Shown: positions 1 to 7,790 of the stretch, one piece after another
How the letters are laid out: each line of letters starts with the position of its first letter
How positions within the stretch are numbered: the first letter of the stretch is position 1
Assembly (NCBI RefSeq): GCF_006968745.1
Contig: NZ_CP030118.1
Location: 5,453,943 to 5,517,942 of the forward strand
DNA from: Brasilonema sennae CENA114
Lineage (GTDB): Bacteria; Cyanobacteriota; Cyanobacteriia; Cyanobacteriales; Nostocaceae
Direction: 5' to 3'
Length of the DNA: 64,000 bases
Translations under genes and position numbers: made by a program
Notes under the pieces: model-generated
Seen by the model: only the letters and a program-made list of their open reading frames with translations
Databases searched by the model: none
Told to the model about the DNA's origin: nothing

Positions 1-675
1 CTCAACACAGATAATATGTCAATAACTGGGGAGAGTTTTGACTACGGTCCTTATGGCTTTATAACCAGTTACCAGCCCTACTTCACTGCTGCCTATTTCG
101 ATCATTATCGACGCTACTGTTACACTCATCAACCTGGGATTTGTAAGTGGAATTTAGAAACACTCCAAGACGCCTTAAAAGGTGTTATTGATTACGGTGA
201 TATGCAGGCTGGATTGGCTAAATTTGATGAGCATTATCAGAGCGAATACCGCACTTTAATGTTGAAGAAGTTGGGTTTTGAGCAATTGTCACACCCAGAA
301 GCTGATGAACTTTTAAATCTGACTATTCAATTTTTGCAAGGTAGCGAAGTTGGTTATCATCAGTTCTTTTACGAAATGGCTCGCACCTTTTCATTGAAAT
401 GGCGAGATGAACCAGGTTTGATTATGGCAGATTCAAATCTTGTACCAGCATCAGGAGTATCAGAAGTTTTTGATAATTGGTGTCTTATATACCATAAAAT
501 ATTAAATAATTTTGACCCTGAGCAAATAGATAGTATTGCCCAAACTCTAACTCGTCAAAATCCCAAAACTGTGATACATAAACCAGTGATTGAATCAATT
601 TGGCAATCCATTGTTCAGGAAGATAACTGGCAACCTTTTTATGAGTTAATTGAGTGCATTCAGTCTGGAAAATAA
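1..675 (+). CDS. selO: Protein adenylyltransferase SelO (C-terminal part; 5' end outside window)
   Basis: The frame is open from base 1 and reads LNTDNMSI before the first ATG at 16, so the gene begins upstream of the window. The NTDNMS..G...DYGPYGF block is the signature of the SelO/YdiU (UPF0061) family, pseudokinases that transfer AMP to Ser/Thr/Tyr of target proteins and are linked to redox stress. It is followed by the family's QPGICKWNL segment. About 224 residues are visible, roughly the last 45% of a normal SelO of about 480-500 residues. The nucleotide-binding N-terminal lobe is not in view. The C-terminus (GK-stop at 675) is not obviously truncated. Confident on family; catalytic competence cannot be judged from this part. 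Confidence 0.85.
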   Translation, partial: LNTDNMSITGESFDYGPYGFITSYQPYFTAAYFDHYRRYCYTHQPGICKWNLETLQDALKGVIDYGDMQAGLAKFDEHYQSEYRTLMLKKLGFEQLSHPEADELLNLTIQFLQGSEVGYHQFFYEMARTFSLKWRDEPGLIMADSNLVPASGVSEVFDNWCLIYHKILNNFDPEQIDSIAQTLTRQNPKTVIHKPVIESIWQSIVQEDNWQPFYELIECIQSGK

Positions 676-721
676 AGAGTGAACTGGGGAACATCCCAAA
701 TGTGTAAATTTATTTTATTTT

Positions 722-781
722 GTAGTGGGGGCCGGACAGCCCGCTTCAGCAATAAAGTAGGGAGCATCTTGCTCCCACTAC
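722..781. repeat. Nested hairpin repeat in a gene-free stretch (676-1047)
   Basis: An outer stem GTAGTGGG (722-729) pairs with CCCACTAC (774-781) and encloses an inner hairpin GGGAGC/GCTCCC (760-776). This is the kind of dispersed palindrome common in Nostocales intergenic DNA; it may also act as a weak terminator for selO. The rest of 676-1047 is AT-rich and holds nothing else I recognise. Confidence 0.5.
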
Positions 782-1047
782 GTATTTATTGCAAAATTGG
801 GATGCTCCCGATGAACTGTCTGTAAGCCAATTGTGCTTAAACAAGTAAGGTATATTGACCGCGCCTTACTTGTTTAAGACATTAGAGTAGACTTATTAGC
901 AGTTGTAACCCAAACAGTAAAAAAAGTTGTTTTTGCCTACAAAAGTGTCAAAGTAGTTTTTGCAAGAAAGATATATACTGTATAGTAAAGCGGATTTTCC
1001 TCCTAGAAAACTCGCGTCACAAATATTTGTAAACAAGCGGGCTAGTT

Positions 1048-2118
1048 GTGAGTGAAGAAGAATTTTCTCGGTGTATCCAAATTCTCCGTCAGCAGATAGA
1101 AGCGCTGCAAAAATATATTATCTTAAATCCAAGGCAGCCGCAACAAGTCGCTGAAGCGATGCAGCAAATAGATGCCTCCTTGGACACCCTGCATGTACTT
1201 AGTGAACAAATACACAGTAGCTTAGAAACAATGCAGGTTATTCAGGAACAACTGCTAGAGCAGGATGAGTATCTAGCAGAAGAACGTCAGCGTTATTATG
1301 ACCTGTTCGAGTTTGCACCCGATGCTTATTTGCTGACAGATACTCAAGGAGTGATTCTCTTAGCTAACCGCGCTGCTGGCGCATTATTCAACGTCTTGCC
1401 CAACTTCCTAATTGGCAAACCATTAATCAATTTTGTGCCTGAGGCAGAACGTTGGGTCTTTCGTAACAAATTAAACGAGTTTTCCTCTCTATATTCTTCC
1501 GTGCAAGAGTGGGAAATACGTATGTGTCCGCGTAGGAGTCAACCTTTTGACGCTTCACTCTTGGTGGCACCTGTGCGTGACCCTTTTAGAACGCTGGTTT
1601 CTCTACGGATAGGCGTGCGTGATATTACTAAGTACAAGGCTGCGAATTTACAACACATCCAATCAGTAGCTGAGTTGCTGCCAGAGGCAGCAACTCAGCT
1701 GCTGCCTCTGGCAGCAGCTGTAGAGACTCCTCTTTCGCTTGATGGCTTGCAGGTGCTCTTTGTGGATGATGAAGCGGATGCCCGCGAGTTTATCACGGCA
1801 GTGCTGGAGCAACATGGAATTTATGTGACAGCAGTTGTTTCAGTAGCTGAGGCGCTGGAGGTGCTGGAGCGATCATCGCGCCCCGATGTGATACTAAGTG
1901 ACATCAGGATGCCGGATGAAGATGGCTACGCTTTGATTAAGAAAGTACGGGCACTAGAGGCACAGAAGGGATGGCAGATTCCTGCCGGTGCGATAACAGC
2001 TTATCTTGGAGAAGACCGAGCAAAGGCACTATCAGCCGGTTTTCAGTCGCACTTGCATAAATTGGCAGAGCCAACGGAGTTAATTGCAATGGTGGCACAG
2101 CTTGCTGGGCGAGGTTAA
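1048..2118 (+). CDS. PAS domain - response regulator receiver protein
   Basis: 356 residues with a GTG start. Residues 1-80 are helical and Gln/Glu-rich (coiled coil likely). Residues about 81-197 form a PAS sensor domain (YYDLFEFAPDAYLL, then GVRDITKYK at the PAC end). Residues about 231-354 are a CheY-like receiver with the acidic pair DDE and the phospho-acceptor Asp in VILSDIRMPDEDG. There is no kinase or output domain, so it is likely a phospho-relay partner or sensor-receiver adaptor. It lies 130 bp upstream of a hybrid histidine kinase on the same strand, the natural candidate partner. Odd points: the receiver's usual ALTAY is AITAY, and the conserved KP dipeptide is KL (HKLAEP), so signalling output may be altered. 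A perfect palindrome (GCTGCCAGAGGCAGCAACTCAGCTGCTGCCTCTGGCAGC region, about 1678-1713, encoding Leu/Ala/Pro-rich linker) separates PAS and receiver. Confidence 0.85.
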   Translation: MSEEEFSRCIQILRQQIEALQKYIILNPRQPQQVAEAMQQIDASLDTLHVLSEQIHSSLETMQVIQEQLLEQDEYLAEERQRYYDLFEFAPDAYLLTDTQGVILLANRAAGALFNVLPNFLIGKPLINFVPEAERWVFRNKLNEFSSLYSSVQEWEIRMCPRRSQPFDASLLVAPVRDPFRTLVSLRIGVRDITKYKAANLQHIQSVAELLPEAATQLLPLAAAVETPLSLDGLQVLFVDDEADAREFITAVLEQHGIYVTAVVSVAEALEVLERSSRPDVILSDIRMPDEDGYALIKKVRALEAQKGWQIPAGAITAYLGEDRAKALSAGFQSHLHKLAEPTELIAMVAQLAGRG

Positions 2119-2248
2119 ATCAGTGAACAGTGGAGCGTAGCGGTTCCTTTTAGGAACTACAGTTAACAGTTGTCAGATGTAATGATAACTAATAAGTGAT
2201 AACTGATAACTGTTACGAGTACTTTAGCAGATTTTTCCCAGGTCAAAG

Positions 2249-5188
2249 ATGGACAGCTTAACCGAACGCAAGAAAGATGCTCTCGCAATGAATGTGTTTG
2301 CAGGCGGTGGCGAGATGGGCGAGTTGATGCGATCGCATGACTGGTCGCAAACCCCACTCGGTCCGGTCGAGAACTGGTCGCCAAGCCTTCGGATTTCCGT
2401 CAGCACAATTCTCGCTTCTCGCTTTGGCAGCGTTCTGTTCTGGGGGCGTGACTACATCGAGCTTTACAACGATGCCACAGTTTTTATCCATGCGGTAAAA
2501 CACCCAAAGGCTCTGGGACAACCTGCTCGTGAGAATTGGGCGGAAATTTGGGATGTGATGGGACCGATGTTCGATCAGGTCATGACCACGGGTGAAGTCT
2601 TCTTTGATGAAGACCGCCTTTGGCCCCTCTTTCGCTTTGGCAACCTGGAAGAGAGCTATTTCACGTTCTGCTACAGTCCGGTTCGGGATGAGACGGGTAC
2701 TATCGTTGCGGTACTCTCTACCGTGACCGAAACGACAAAGCAGGTGATTAGTCAACGTCGCCTGACGATGCTCCGAGAGTTAGCCACAGCCGGAACCGGA
2801 GCAAAAACGCTCAGATCAGCCTGTCTCGCCGCCGCCGATACGCTCAACCCTTACGATGTTCCCTTTGCCTTGATTTATCAGGTCAACTTGCAAGGCAACT
2901 CGGCAGAACTGGTTGCTTCAACCGGACTTCCGCCAGAGAGTGCCGCTGCACCCCCGACGATCAATCTTACCGAGCATTTGAGCGGCTGGTCGCTGGTTGA
3001 CGTGCTACAGAGTCGTGAAGCCCAGCTTGTTACTGATGTGGTCGATTGCTTCGGATCGCTCAGCGTCGAACCGTGGGGAGAAAGTCCCCATTCTGCCTTC
3101 ATTCTCCCCATTCTGTCGGGCAACAAAGAACAGGTGGAATGTCTGCTGGTTGCAGGGATCAGCCCTCGGCTTGAGTTCAATGCCGAATACCGCTCATTCC
3201 TCGAACTGGTCGCCCAGCAGGTTGAAAGTTCCATTGCAACGGCTCAAAGCTATGAGCAAGAACGCCAGCGGGCAGAAGCATTGGCAGAACTCGATCGCGC
3301 TAAGACAGCCTTTTTCAGCAATGTCAGCCATGAATTTCGCACGCCCCTAACGTTGATACTCAATCCACTTGAGCAAGTCATCGCCCAAACACACAGTTCA
3401 CTCCTGCCCGAACAGCGCGAACAACTTAATATTGTTCAGCGAAACGCGATGAGGCTGCACAAACTAGTCAATACCTTACTTGACTTCTCCCGAATCGAAG
3501 CAGGCAGGATACAGGCAGTCTATGAGCCAACCGATTTAGCTGCATTCACAGCTGATCTTGCGTCAGTTTTCCGTTCAGCTATTGAAACAGCTTCTCTGCA
3601 ATTGATTGTGGATTGTCCGCCCTTGACCTTTCCGGTGTATGTAGACCGCGAAATGTGGGAGAAAATTGTTCTTAACTTAATCTCCAATGCGTTTAAGTTT
3701 ACCTTTAAGGGTGAAATTGCCGTTTCATTACACCCAGTAGGTGACAAAGTAGAGCTAAAAATACAAGATACAGGCACAGGCATTGCCCCTGAAGAGTTAC
3801 CTCGAATTTTTGAGCGCTTTCACCGTGTACGAGGAGTGCAGGTAAGGAGTCATGAAGGGTCGGGCATTGGGCTGGCTTTGGTGCAAGAACTCGTTCACTT
3901 ACATGGGGGAACTGTGGAGGTAGCGAGTGAGGTGGGTGTGGGAACGACTTTCACAGTAAGCTTGCCCACAGGTTCATCGCACTTGCCAACCGAGCAAATT
4001 AGTGATATGGGCACACTGGTATCAACCTCAGTAGGTGCTGCCCCTTACGTGGAAGAAGCACAGCGGTGGATACCGCAAGAGGAGCAGGGGAGCAGGGGAG
4101 CACAGGAGAGTGTAGATACTCGTTCATCTGTCTTAGATACTCGAACTACTCGCTCTGCGCGTGTTTTGTTAGTCGATGACAATGCCGATATGCGGGACTA
4201 TGTAGCGCGTCTGCTCTCGAAGCACTGGCAGGTTAAAGCTGCGAACAATGGAGCTGCTGCACTAGCTGCTGTCGGTGAGCAACCGCCAGATTTGGTGCTA
4301 ACTGATGTCATGATGCCAGAAATGGACGGTTTTCAATTGCTGAGTGCATTACGTGCTAACCCACAAACAAAAGGTATACCTATTATTCTGCTGTCGGCTC
4401 GTGCAGGGGAAGAAGCGGCAATCGAAGGACTGCAAGCGGGGGCTGATGACTACCTAATTAAGCCCTTCTCTGCTCGTGAACTGGTAACTCGCGTTGATTC
4501 TCACTTGCAAATGGCACGTCTGCGCTCTGAGTTATCTTCTAATCGCTTCAAAGATGAATTGATCGCAACGGTTACGCACGAACTGCATACTCCCTTGGTT
4601 TCTATCCTTGGCTGGACTCGCTTGCTACGTTCAAGCCAGCTTGATCGGACGACTGCAATACGAGCCTTAGACACAATTGAGCGCAGCGCCAAGAATCAGG
4701 CGAAGCTTATTGAAGATTTGCTGGATATCTCAACTATTATCTCAGGTAAAGTTTGTTTAAATCGCGAACCAGTTAAACTGACTTTTCTACTTAAAGAAGT
4801 TATTAATACAATTTTGCCAGATGCTAAGGCTAAGAATATTCATATTGTAGAACTTTCGGATGCAACATCTGCACAAAGAGATATTTCCGTTTTAGGCGAC
4901 GACAAGCGTTTGCAGCAAATTATCACAAAGTTGCTTGACAATGCCATCAAATTTACCTCTAAGGGAGGAAGAGTAGAAGTTAGGCTTGATGCTGTTGACC
5001 CCTCGGCTAGCCCCGGAGGGGGCGCTGCGCAAACGCTCGGGGTCAATGCTGAGCGAAGTCGAAGCATTGACTCTTGGGCTACTATTCAGGTAAAAGACAC
5101 AGGTATCGGGATAAGTGCCGATTTTCTCCCACATGTTTTTGAGCGCTTTACTCAGGCGGAAGTCCCTAGTACAGCACGGCGTAAATAA
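2249..5188 (+). CDS. Hybrid sensor histidine kinase, 3' end severed by an IS630 element
   Basis: 979 residues as it stands; about 1019 in the pre-insertion gene. Order: PAS-like sensor about 24-164 (SHDWSQTPLGP entry motif), GAF about 170-330, HisKA about 354-420 with the phospho-His in FSNVSHEFRTPL, HATPase about 467-574 (NLISNAFKFT, DTGTGI, GSGIGLAL), receiver about 637-750 (phospho-Asp in LTDVMMPEMDG), second HisKA about 769-832 (TVTHELHTPL), second HATPase from about 884. The last ATPase segment (G2 box, GLGLGMAIARQL) lies on the far side of the transposon at 6495-6634, and the present ORF ends with transposon-encoded STARRK. The second kinase module is therefore probably inactive while the first could still work. 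A 72-bp GC-rich repeat is also inserted in frame at about 4999-5070. Paralogue of the 7791 gene. The ATG at 2249 follows CCCAGGTCAAAG. Confidence 0.85.
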   Translation: MDSLTERKKDALAMNVFAGGGEMGELMRSHDWSQTPLGPVENWSPSLRISVSTILASRFGSVLFWGRDYIELYNDATVFIHAVKHPKALGQPARENWAEIWDVMGPMFDQVMTTGEVFFDEDRLWPLFRFGNLEESYFTFCYSPVRDETGTIVAVLSTVTETTKQVISQRRLTMLRELATAGTGAKTLRSACLAAADTLNPYDVPFALIYQVNLQGNSAELVASTGLPPESAAAPPTINLTEHLSGWSLVDVLQSREAQLVTDVVDCFGSLSVEPWGESPHSAFILPILSGNKEQVECLLVAGISPRLEFNAEYRSFLELVAQQVESSIATAQSYEQERQRAEALAELDRAKTAFFSNVSHEFRTPLTLILNPLEQVIAQTHSSLLPEQREQLNIVQRNAMRLHKLVNTLLDFSRIEAGRIQAVYEPTDLAAFTADLASVFRSAIETASLQLIVDCPPLTFPVYVDREMWEKIVLNLISNAFKFTFKGEIAVSLHPVGDKVELKIQDTGTGIAPEELPRIFERFHRVRGVQVRSHEGSGIGLALVQELVHLHGGTVEVASEVGVGTTFTVSLPTGSSHLPTEQISDMGTLVSTSVGAAPYVEEAQRWIPQEEQGSRGAQESVDTRSSVLDTRTTRSARVLLVDDNADMRDYVARLLSKHWQVKAANNGAAALAAVGEQPPDLVLTDVMMPEMDGFQLLSALRANPQTKGIPIILLSARAGEEAAIEGLQAGADDYLIKPFSARELVTRVDSHLQMARLRSELSSNRFKDELIATVTHELHTPLVSILGWTRLLRSSQLDRTTAIRALDTIERSAKNQAKLIEDLLDISTIISGKVCLNREPVKLTFLLKEVINTILPDAKAKNIHIVELSDATSAQRDISVLGDDKRLQQIITKLLDNAIKFTSKGGRVEVRLDAVDPSASPGGGAAQTLGVNAERSRSIDSWATIQVKDTGIGISADFLPHVFERFTQAEVPSTARRK
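4997..5071. repeat. GC-rich palindromic repeat inserted in frame inside the kinase gene
   Basis: Between RLDAVD and SWATIQVKDTG this gene has about 24 extra residues (PSASPGGGAAQTLGVNAERS...) that the paralogue at 7791-14306 lacks (RLDANETQAQIKVSDTG). The DNA contains GACCCC/GGGGTC arms (4997-5002 and about 5038-5044) and a CAATGC...GCATTG hairpin around GAGCGAAGTCGAA. The flanks TTGAC recur at both ends, and the net gain is a multiple of three. Confidence 0.7.
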
Positions 5189-5196
5189 ACCAAGTA

Positions 5197-5902
5197 TTAG
5201 ACAGCTAACACTTTACCCTTATATGTCCACTGAAAAGGTTTAGCCATTGTTTTATTAAAGTAGTCGATAAATTCAAGAATTCGGGTTTTTAGGTCATCCT
5301 GACTCTTGAAGCTAGCACGCTGAAGTAACTTACGAACCAAAATACTGAACCAAATTTCAATCTGGTTGAGCCAAGAAGAGTGTTTAGGGGTGTAATGGAA
5401 AACAATTCGATGTGTTTTGTCACTTAAAAAAGCAGCACGGGATTTCATGGATTTGAGTATTCCCCTTTTTCCTTTAATACCCAGATCGATATTCAAACCT
5501 TCTTTTTCTGCAACCAAACGAACCAGCGATTCAGACTGATGCGTATTCAGACAATCCATGATTAGATGCCATTTTTTAGCATTGGGTTCACTTTCAATGA
5601 TTCGACGAATATTGAGAACAAAATCAACTTCTGTTCGAGAATCTCCACAAGTAGGCTCGATAATCTTACCAGTAGCGACATCAAAATTAGCAATTAAACT
5701 CTGTGTACCGTGACGAATATACTCAAACTCCCTTCTTTCAACTTTACCAGGTCGCATCGGTAAATCTTTTTCTAGACGCTCTGTAGCTTGAATACCCGTC
5801 ATTTCATCAATTGATATTGTACGCTCTGCGTTTTGATAACGTTCAATCGCACTTATGTATAAACCAGTAATATCTTCAACTTTTACGTCAAATTCTTCGT
5901 CC
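5197..5902 (-). CDS. IS630 transposase, C-terminal half (DDE catalytic domain)
   Basis: Open in the +1 frame relative to the N-terminal half, from the C8 run to the stop at 5197. The first in-frame ATG is at 5802, but homology clearly begins upstream (EEFDVKVEDITGLYISAIER). Catalytic DDE residues are visible: Asp in SIDEMTGIQA, Asp in LIMDCLNTHQS, Glu in WLNQIEIWFS. The segment ends FQWTYKGKVLAV, typical of IS630 C-termini. All three catalytic acids are present, so the element may still be active if the frameshift is bypassed. Confidence 0.85.
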
Positions 5903-6400
5903 TTAGGGGGGGGTTAACCAGTAACTACTCTGGTGGGGTTTAAGTTCTGCCTCTTCTAGTAATCTTCCAACATGGCGGACAGATATGCTTTCAATAATCC
6001 CTTGCTTTATAATTTCGTCTGCTAGTTCTCTTGGTGTCCAATGACTTATTGGTCGTCCGTAGTCTTCGGGTTTTGAACATGCAAGGGCAAACAGTTTGAT
6101 TACTTGCTCCATACTAAATTTTACTGGTGCCCCAATACGCTCCGAATCTCGTAGTCTCTCAAAAGTAGGCAACTTTTTATCGCTAGTTTTAAACCATCGG
6201 TTTCGCCATAAACGAGCCATATCCAGACTTATATTTAATGTTCGAGCAATTTCGCCATTATTTTTCCCCTCTGACGCTAGAAGAATTATTTTTGCACGTA
6301 GTACTATTTGTTGCCCTGTATTGTGTCGGTTTACCAACTCTTGCAGTTCTGAGCGATCGCCATCGCTTAAGTTTAATTGTTTTGGAGCTAATCCTGCCAC
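5903..6400 (-). CDS. IS630 transposase, N-terminal half (helix-turn-helix)
   Basis: 165 residues from ATG at 6400. It starts MAGLAPKQLNLSDGDR and carries the IS630 helix-turn-helix region (QIVLRAKIILLASEGKNNGE, IARTLNISLDMARLWRNRW), which binds the terminal repeats, followed by the second HTH/linker region (GAPVKFSMEQVIKLFALAC, WTPRELADEI). The frame stops at 5903 immediately after a run of eight C (minus strand; plus-strand G at 5906-5913). The continuation is in the +1 frame, so the full enzyme of about 400 residues needs slippage on the C run, or the gene is frameshifted. Confidence 0.85.
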   Translation of the reverse strand: MAGLAPKQLNLSDGDRSELQELVNRHNTGQQIVLRAKIILLASEGKNNGEIARTLNISLDMARLWRNRWFKTSDKKLPTFERLRDSERIGAPVKFSMEQVIKLFALACSKPEDYGRPISHWTPRELADEIIKQGIIESISVRHVGRLLEEAELKPHQSSYWLTPP

Positions 6401-6494
6401 ATCCTAATTCTCCGCTTCTCAGCAAAAACTACTTTTAATCTAATTACTCATTCTCCCACAGTAATACCTGGTTAACTTACGCCGTGCTGTACTA

Positions 6495-6634
6495 GTAGGC
6501 ATTTGCCTGGGGGGCTAGGTTTGGGAATGGCGATCGCTCGTCAACTCGTAGAACTCCACGGCGGTACAATTGAGGCAGCCAGTGAGGGGCAAGGACGAGG
6601 TGCAACGTTTACCGTCAAGCTGCCGTTAGTTTGA
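6495..6634 (+). pseudogene. Severed 3' end of the hybrid histidine kinase (2249)
   Basis: Reads in phase, after virtual removal of the IS, as SRHLPGGLGLGMAIARQLVE, followed by HGGTIEAASEGQGRGATFTV and KLPLV-stop. This is the G2-box end of a HATPase domain, matching the end of the paralogue at 14170-14306. It has no start of its own and is presumably not translated. Confidence 0.9.
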
Positions 6635-6656
6635 CAGGGCAATATGGCAAAAGACA

Positions 6657-6909
6657 ATGGATTTTCAGCTATCTATCCATGCCCAAGAAGAACTTGTAGA
6701 AAGAAATATACCTTTAGAGGTTATAGAACTTGTACTTAACTAACCCGAACAAGTAGTAGAGGAGGACAACTTAAAGGTATATCAAGGAAGATTTGAAGCA
6801 GCCAACGCCAAAAACCTACTTGCTCAGAGCTTATGTCAACGATCAAGTTAATCCTATTAGAGTAGTGACAGTCTACAGAACTAGCAAAATCAATAAATAT
6901 CTTCGGTAA
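6657..6909 (+). pseudogene. Decayed DUF4258-like gene
   Basis: Begins MDFQLSIHAQEELVERNIPL and VIELVLN, then meets a TAA where the family usually has NNPEQVV. It continues EQVVEEDNLKVYQGRF, then must shift frame near 6810-6820 to read YLLRAYVNDQVNPIRVVTVY and ending KINKYLR-stop at 6909. This matches DUF4258, a small RelE-like fold often paired with DUF2283. At least one stop and one frameshift make it dead. The partner gene follows after 5 bp. Confidence 0.7.
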
Positions 6910-6914
6910 AGAAT

Positions 6915-7118
6915 ATGCAAGCTAAATACGACACAGAGCAAGATATTCTACGGATTCGTTGGTCAGATGCACCAATTGAAGAAAGCGACCAAGAGCAGTC
7001 TGGAGTCATTCTTGACTATGATCAACAAGGCAATGTGATTGGTGTAGAAATTCTCAACGCTTCCCATAAAATTAGCCAGTGGCAACAATTGACTTCACCT
7101 ATTAGGGTAGATGGCTAA
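6915..7118 (+). CDS. DUF2283 domain protein (probable antitoxin-like partner)
   Basis: 67 residues, intact: MQAKYDTEQDILRIRW...; GVILDYDQQGNVIGVEIL is the core DUF2283 motif. These small beta proteins are usually encoded directly downstream of DUF4258 genes in cyanobacteria, and the pair is often proposed as a toxin-antitoxin-like module (inference from gene neighbourhoods). Here the DUF4258 partner immediately upstream is broken, so this is an orphan. Confidence 0.75.
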   Translation: MQAKYDTEQDILRIRWSDAPIEESDQEQSGVILDYDQQGNVIGVEILNASHKISQWQQLTSPIRVDG

Positions 7119-7178
7119 TGGTAACAAAGTAGCAAAATAAAAAAATAAAATCAAAATAGCTATCCAAAAACGCTGATT

Positions 7179-7405
7179 ATGAGTAAAGAAGAACAGCTAC
7201 TCGAATGTTGGCGCGAACTCTCCCCCGAAGCCCAAGAGCAAGTGCTTCAACTCGCGCAATCTCTTAAACCCCAGCCGGAGTTCGTTCCACAAACTCCCCT
7301 TGGCAAAAAGCTGTGGGAAATTCGTCAACGTATCGTTGCTTAAAGGAGGAGGAACTTGAACAGGAACTCGCAGAGCGTCGCGGCGGCTGGCGGGAAAAAG
7401 ACTAG
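7179..7405 (+). pseudogene. Frameshifted antitoxin-like gene of a PIN-toxin module
   Basis: The first frame gives 54 residues (MSKEEQLLECWRELSPEAQE...PLGKKLWEIRQRIVA-stop at 7343). A different frame just after the stop reads EEELEQELAERRGGWREKD-stop (7403-7405), the expected C-terminus of this cyanobacterial antitoxin-like family. The simplest explanation is a small deletion or frameshift between IVA and EEE. The tail ends one base before the ATG of the PIN remnant, the normal operon arrangement. Confidence 0.65.
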
Positions 7406-7727
7406 ATGACTCGAACATTCATTCATTCTGGTGTGCTTATTGCGGCGGCTCGTGGCGATACAACCCGTTCACTTAGTGCGCTTCGCATTCTCAGCGCTCG
7501 CGATCGCGAATTTGCTTCAAGCGCCTTCATCCAGGTAGAGACCCTACCTAAAGCAATCTATAATAAACAATAGGTAGAACGCGCTTCACATTGCTGCTGC
7601 ACTTTCTGTTGATGGAGAGGAATTTGTAACTACTGAAAAAACTACAAAACCGATGTATCGTGTTATGGAAATTCAAATCGTTTCAATTGCGAGTGAGGCA
7701 CTCCGTTGGGCGGGTTCCCCGACTTGA
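7406..7727 (+). pseudogene. PIN-domain (VapC-like) toxin with a large internal deletion
   Basis: Starts MTRTFIHSGVLIAAARGDTT and reads to FASSAFIQVETLPKAIYNKQ-stop, the N-terminal third of a PIN nuclease (the usual first Asp is replaced: FIHSG rather than FIDAG). Shortly after, another frame gives ALHIAAALSVDGEEFVTTEK and TKPMYRV, the C-terminal PIN motifs (DALHIAAA, FVTTEKP). The 60-75 central residues are missing. The antitoxin upstream is broken too, so the module is dead. Confidence 0.75.
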
Positions 7728-7790
7728 AGGAAGTGCCGAACCCGTAAGGGTGAATAAAATTCTTGCCGAATTGCCCAAGCCATAAGCGCC

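Larger units (their letters stand above)
5169..6492 (-). mobile_element. IS630-family insertion sequence with TA target duplication
   Basis: 1324 bp. The terminal inverted repeats begin GTACAGCACGGCGTAA at 5169 and, read inward on the other strand, GTACAGCACGGCGTAA from 6492; similarity continues as (A/G)T(A/T)AACCA(A/G)GT. The element is flanked by TA at 5167-5168 and 6493-6494, the IS630/Tc1-mariner signature. Removing it with one TA rejoins the kinase frame exactly (CCT AGT AGG CAT). The ends are nearly perfect, so the insertion is recent. It encodes a transposase on the minus strand, split in two frames. Confidence 0.93.

Noticed and set aside
2163..5134. Antisense and +2 frames over the hybrid kinase
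   Set aside because: Shadows of the real gene in the second strand or frame; the same holds for the many frames over 8467-13704.
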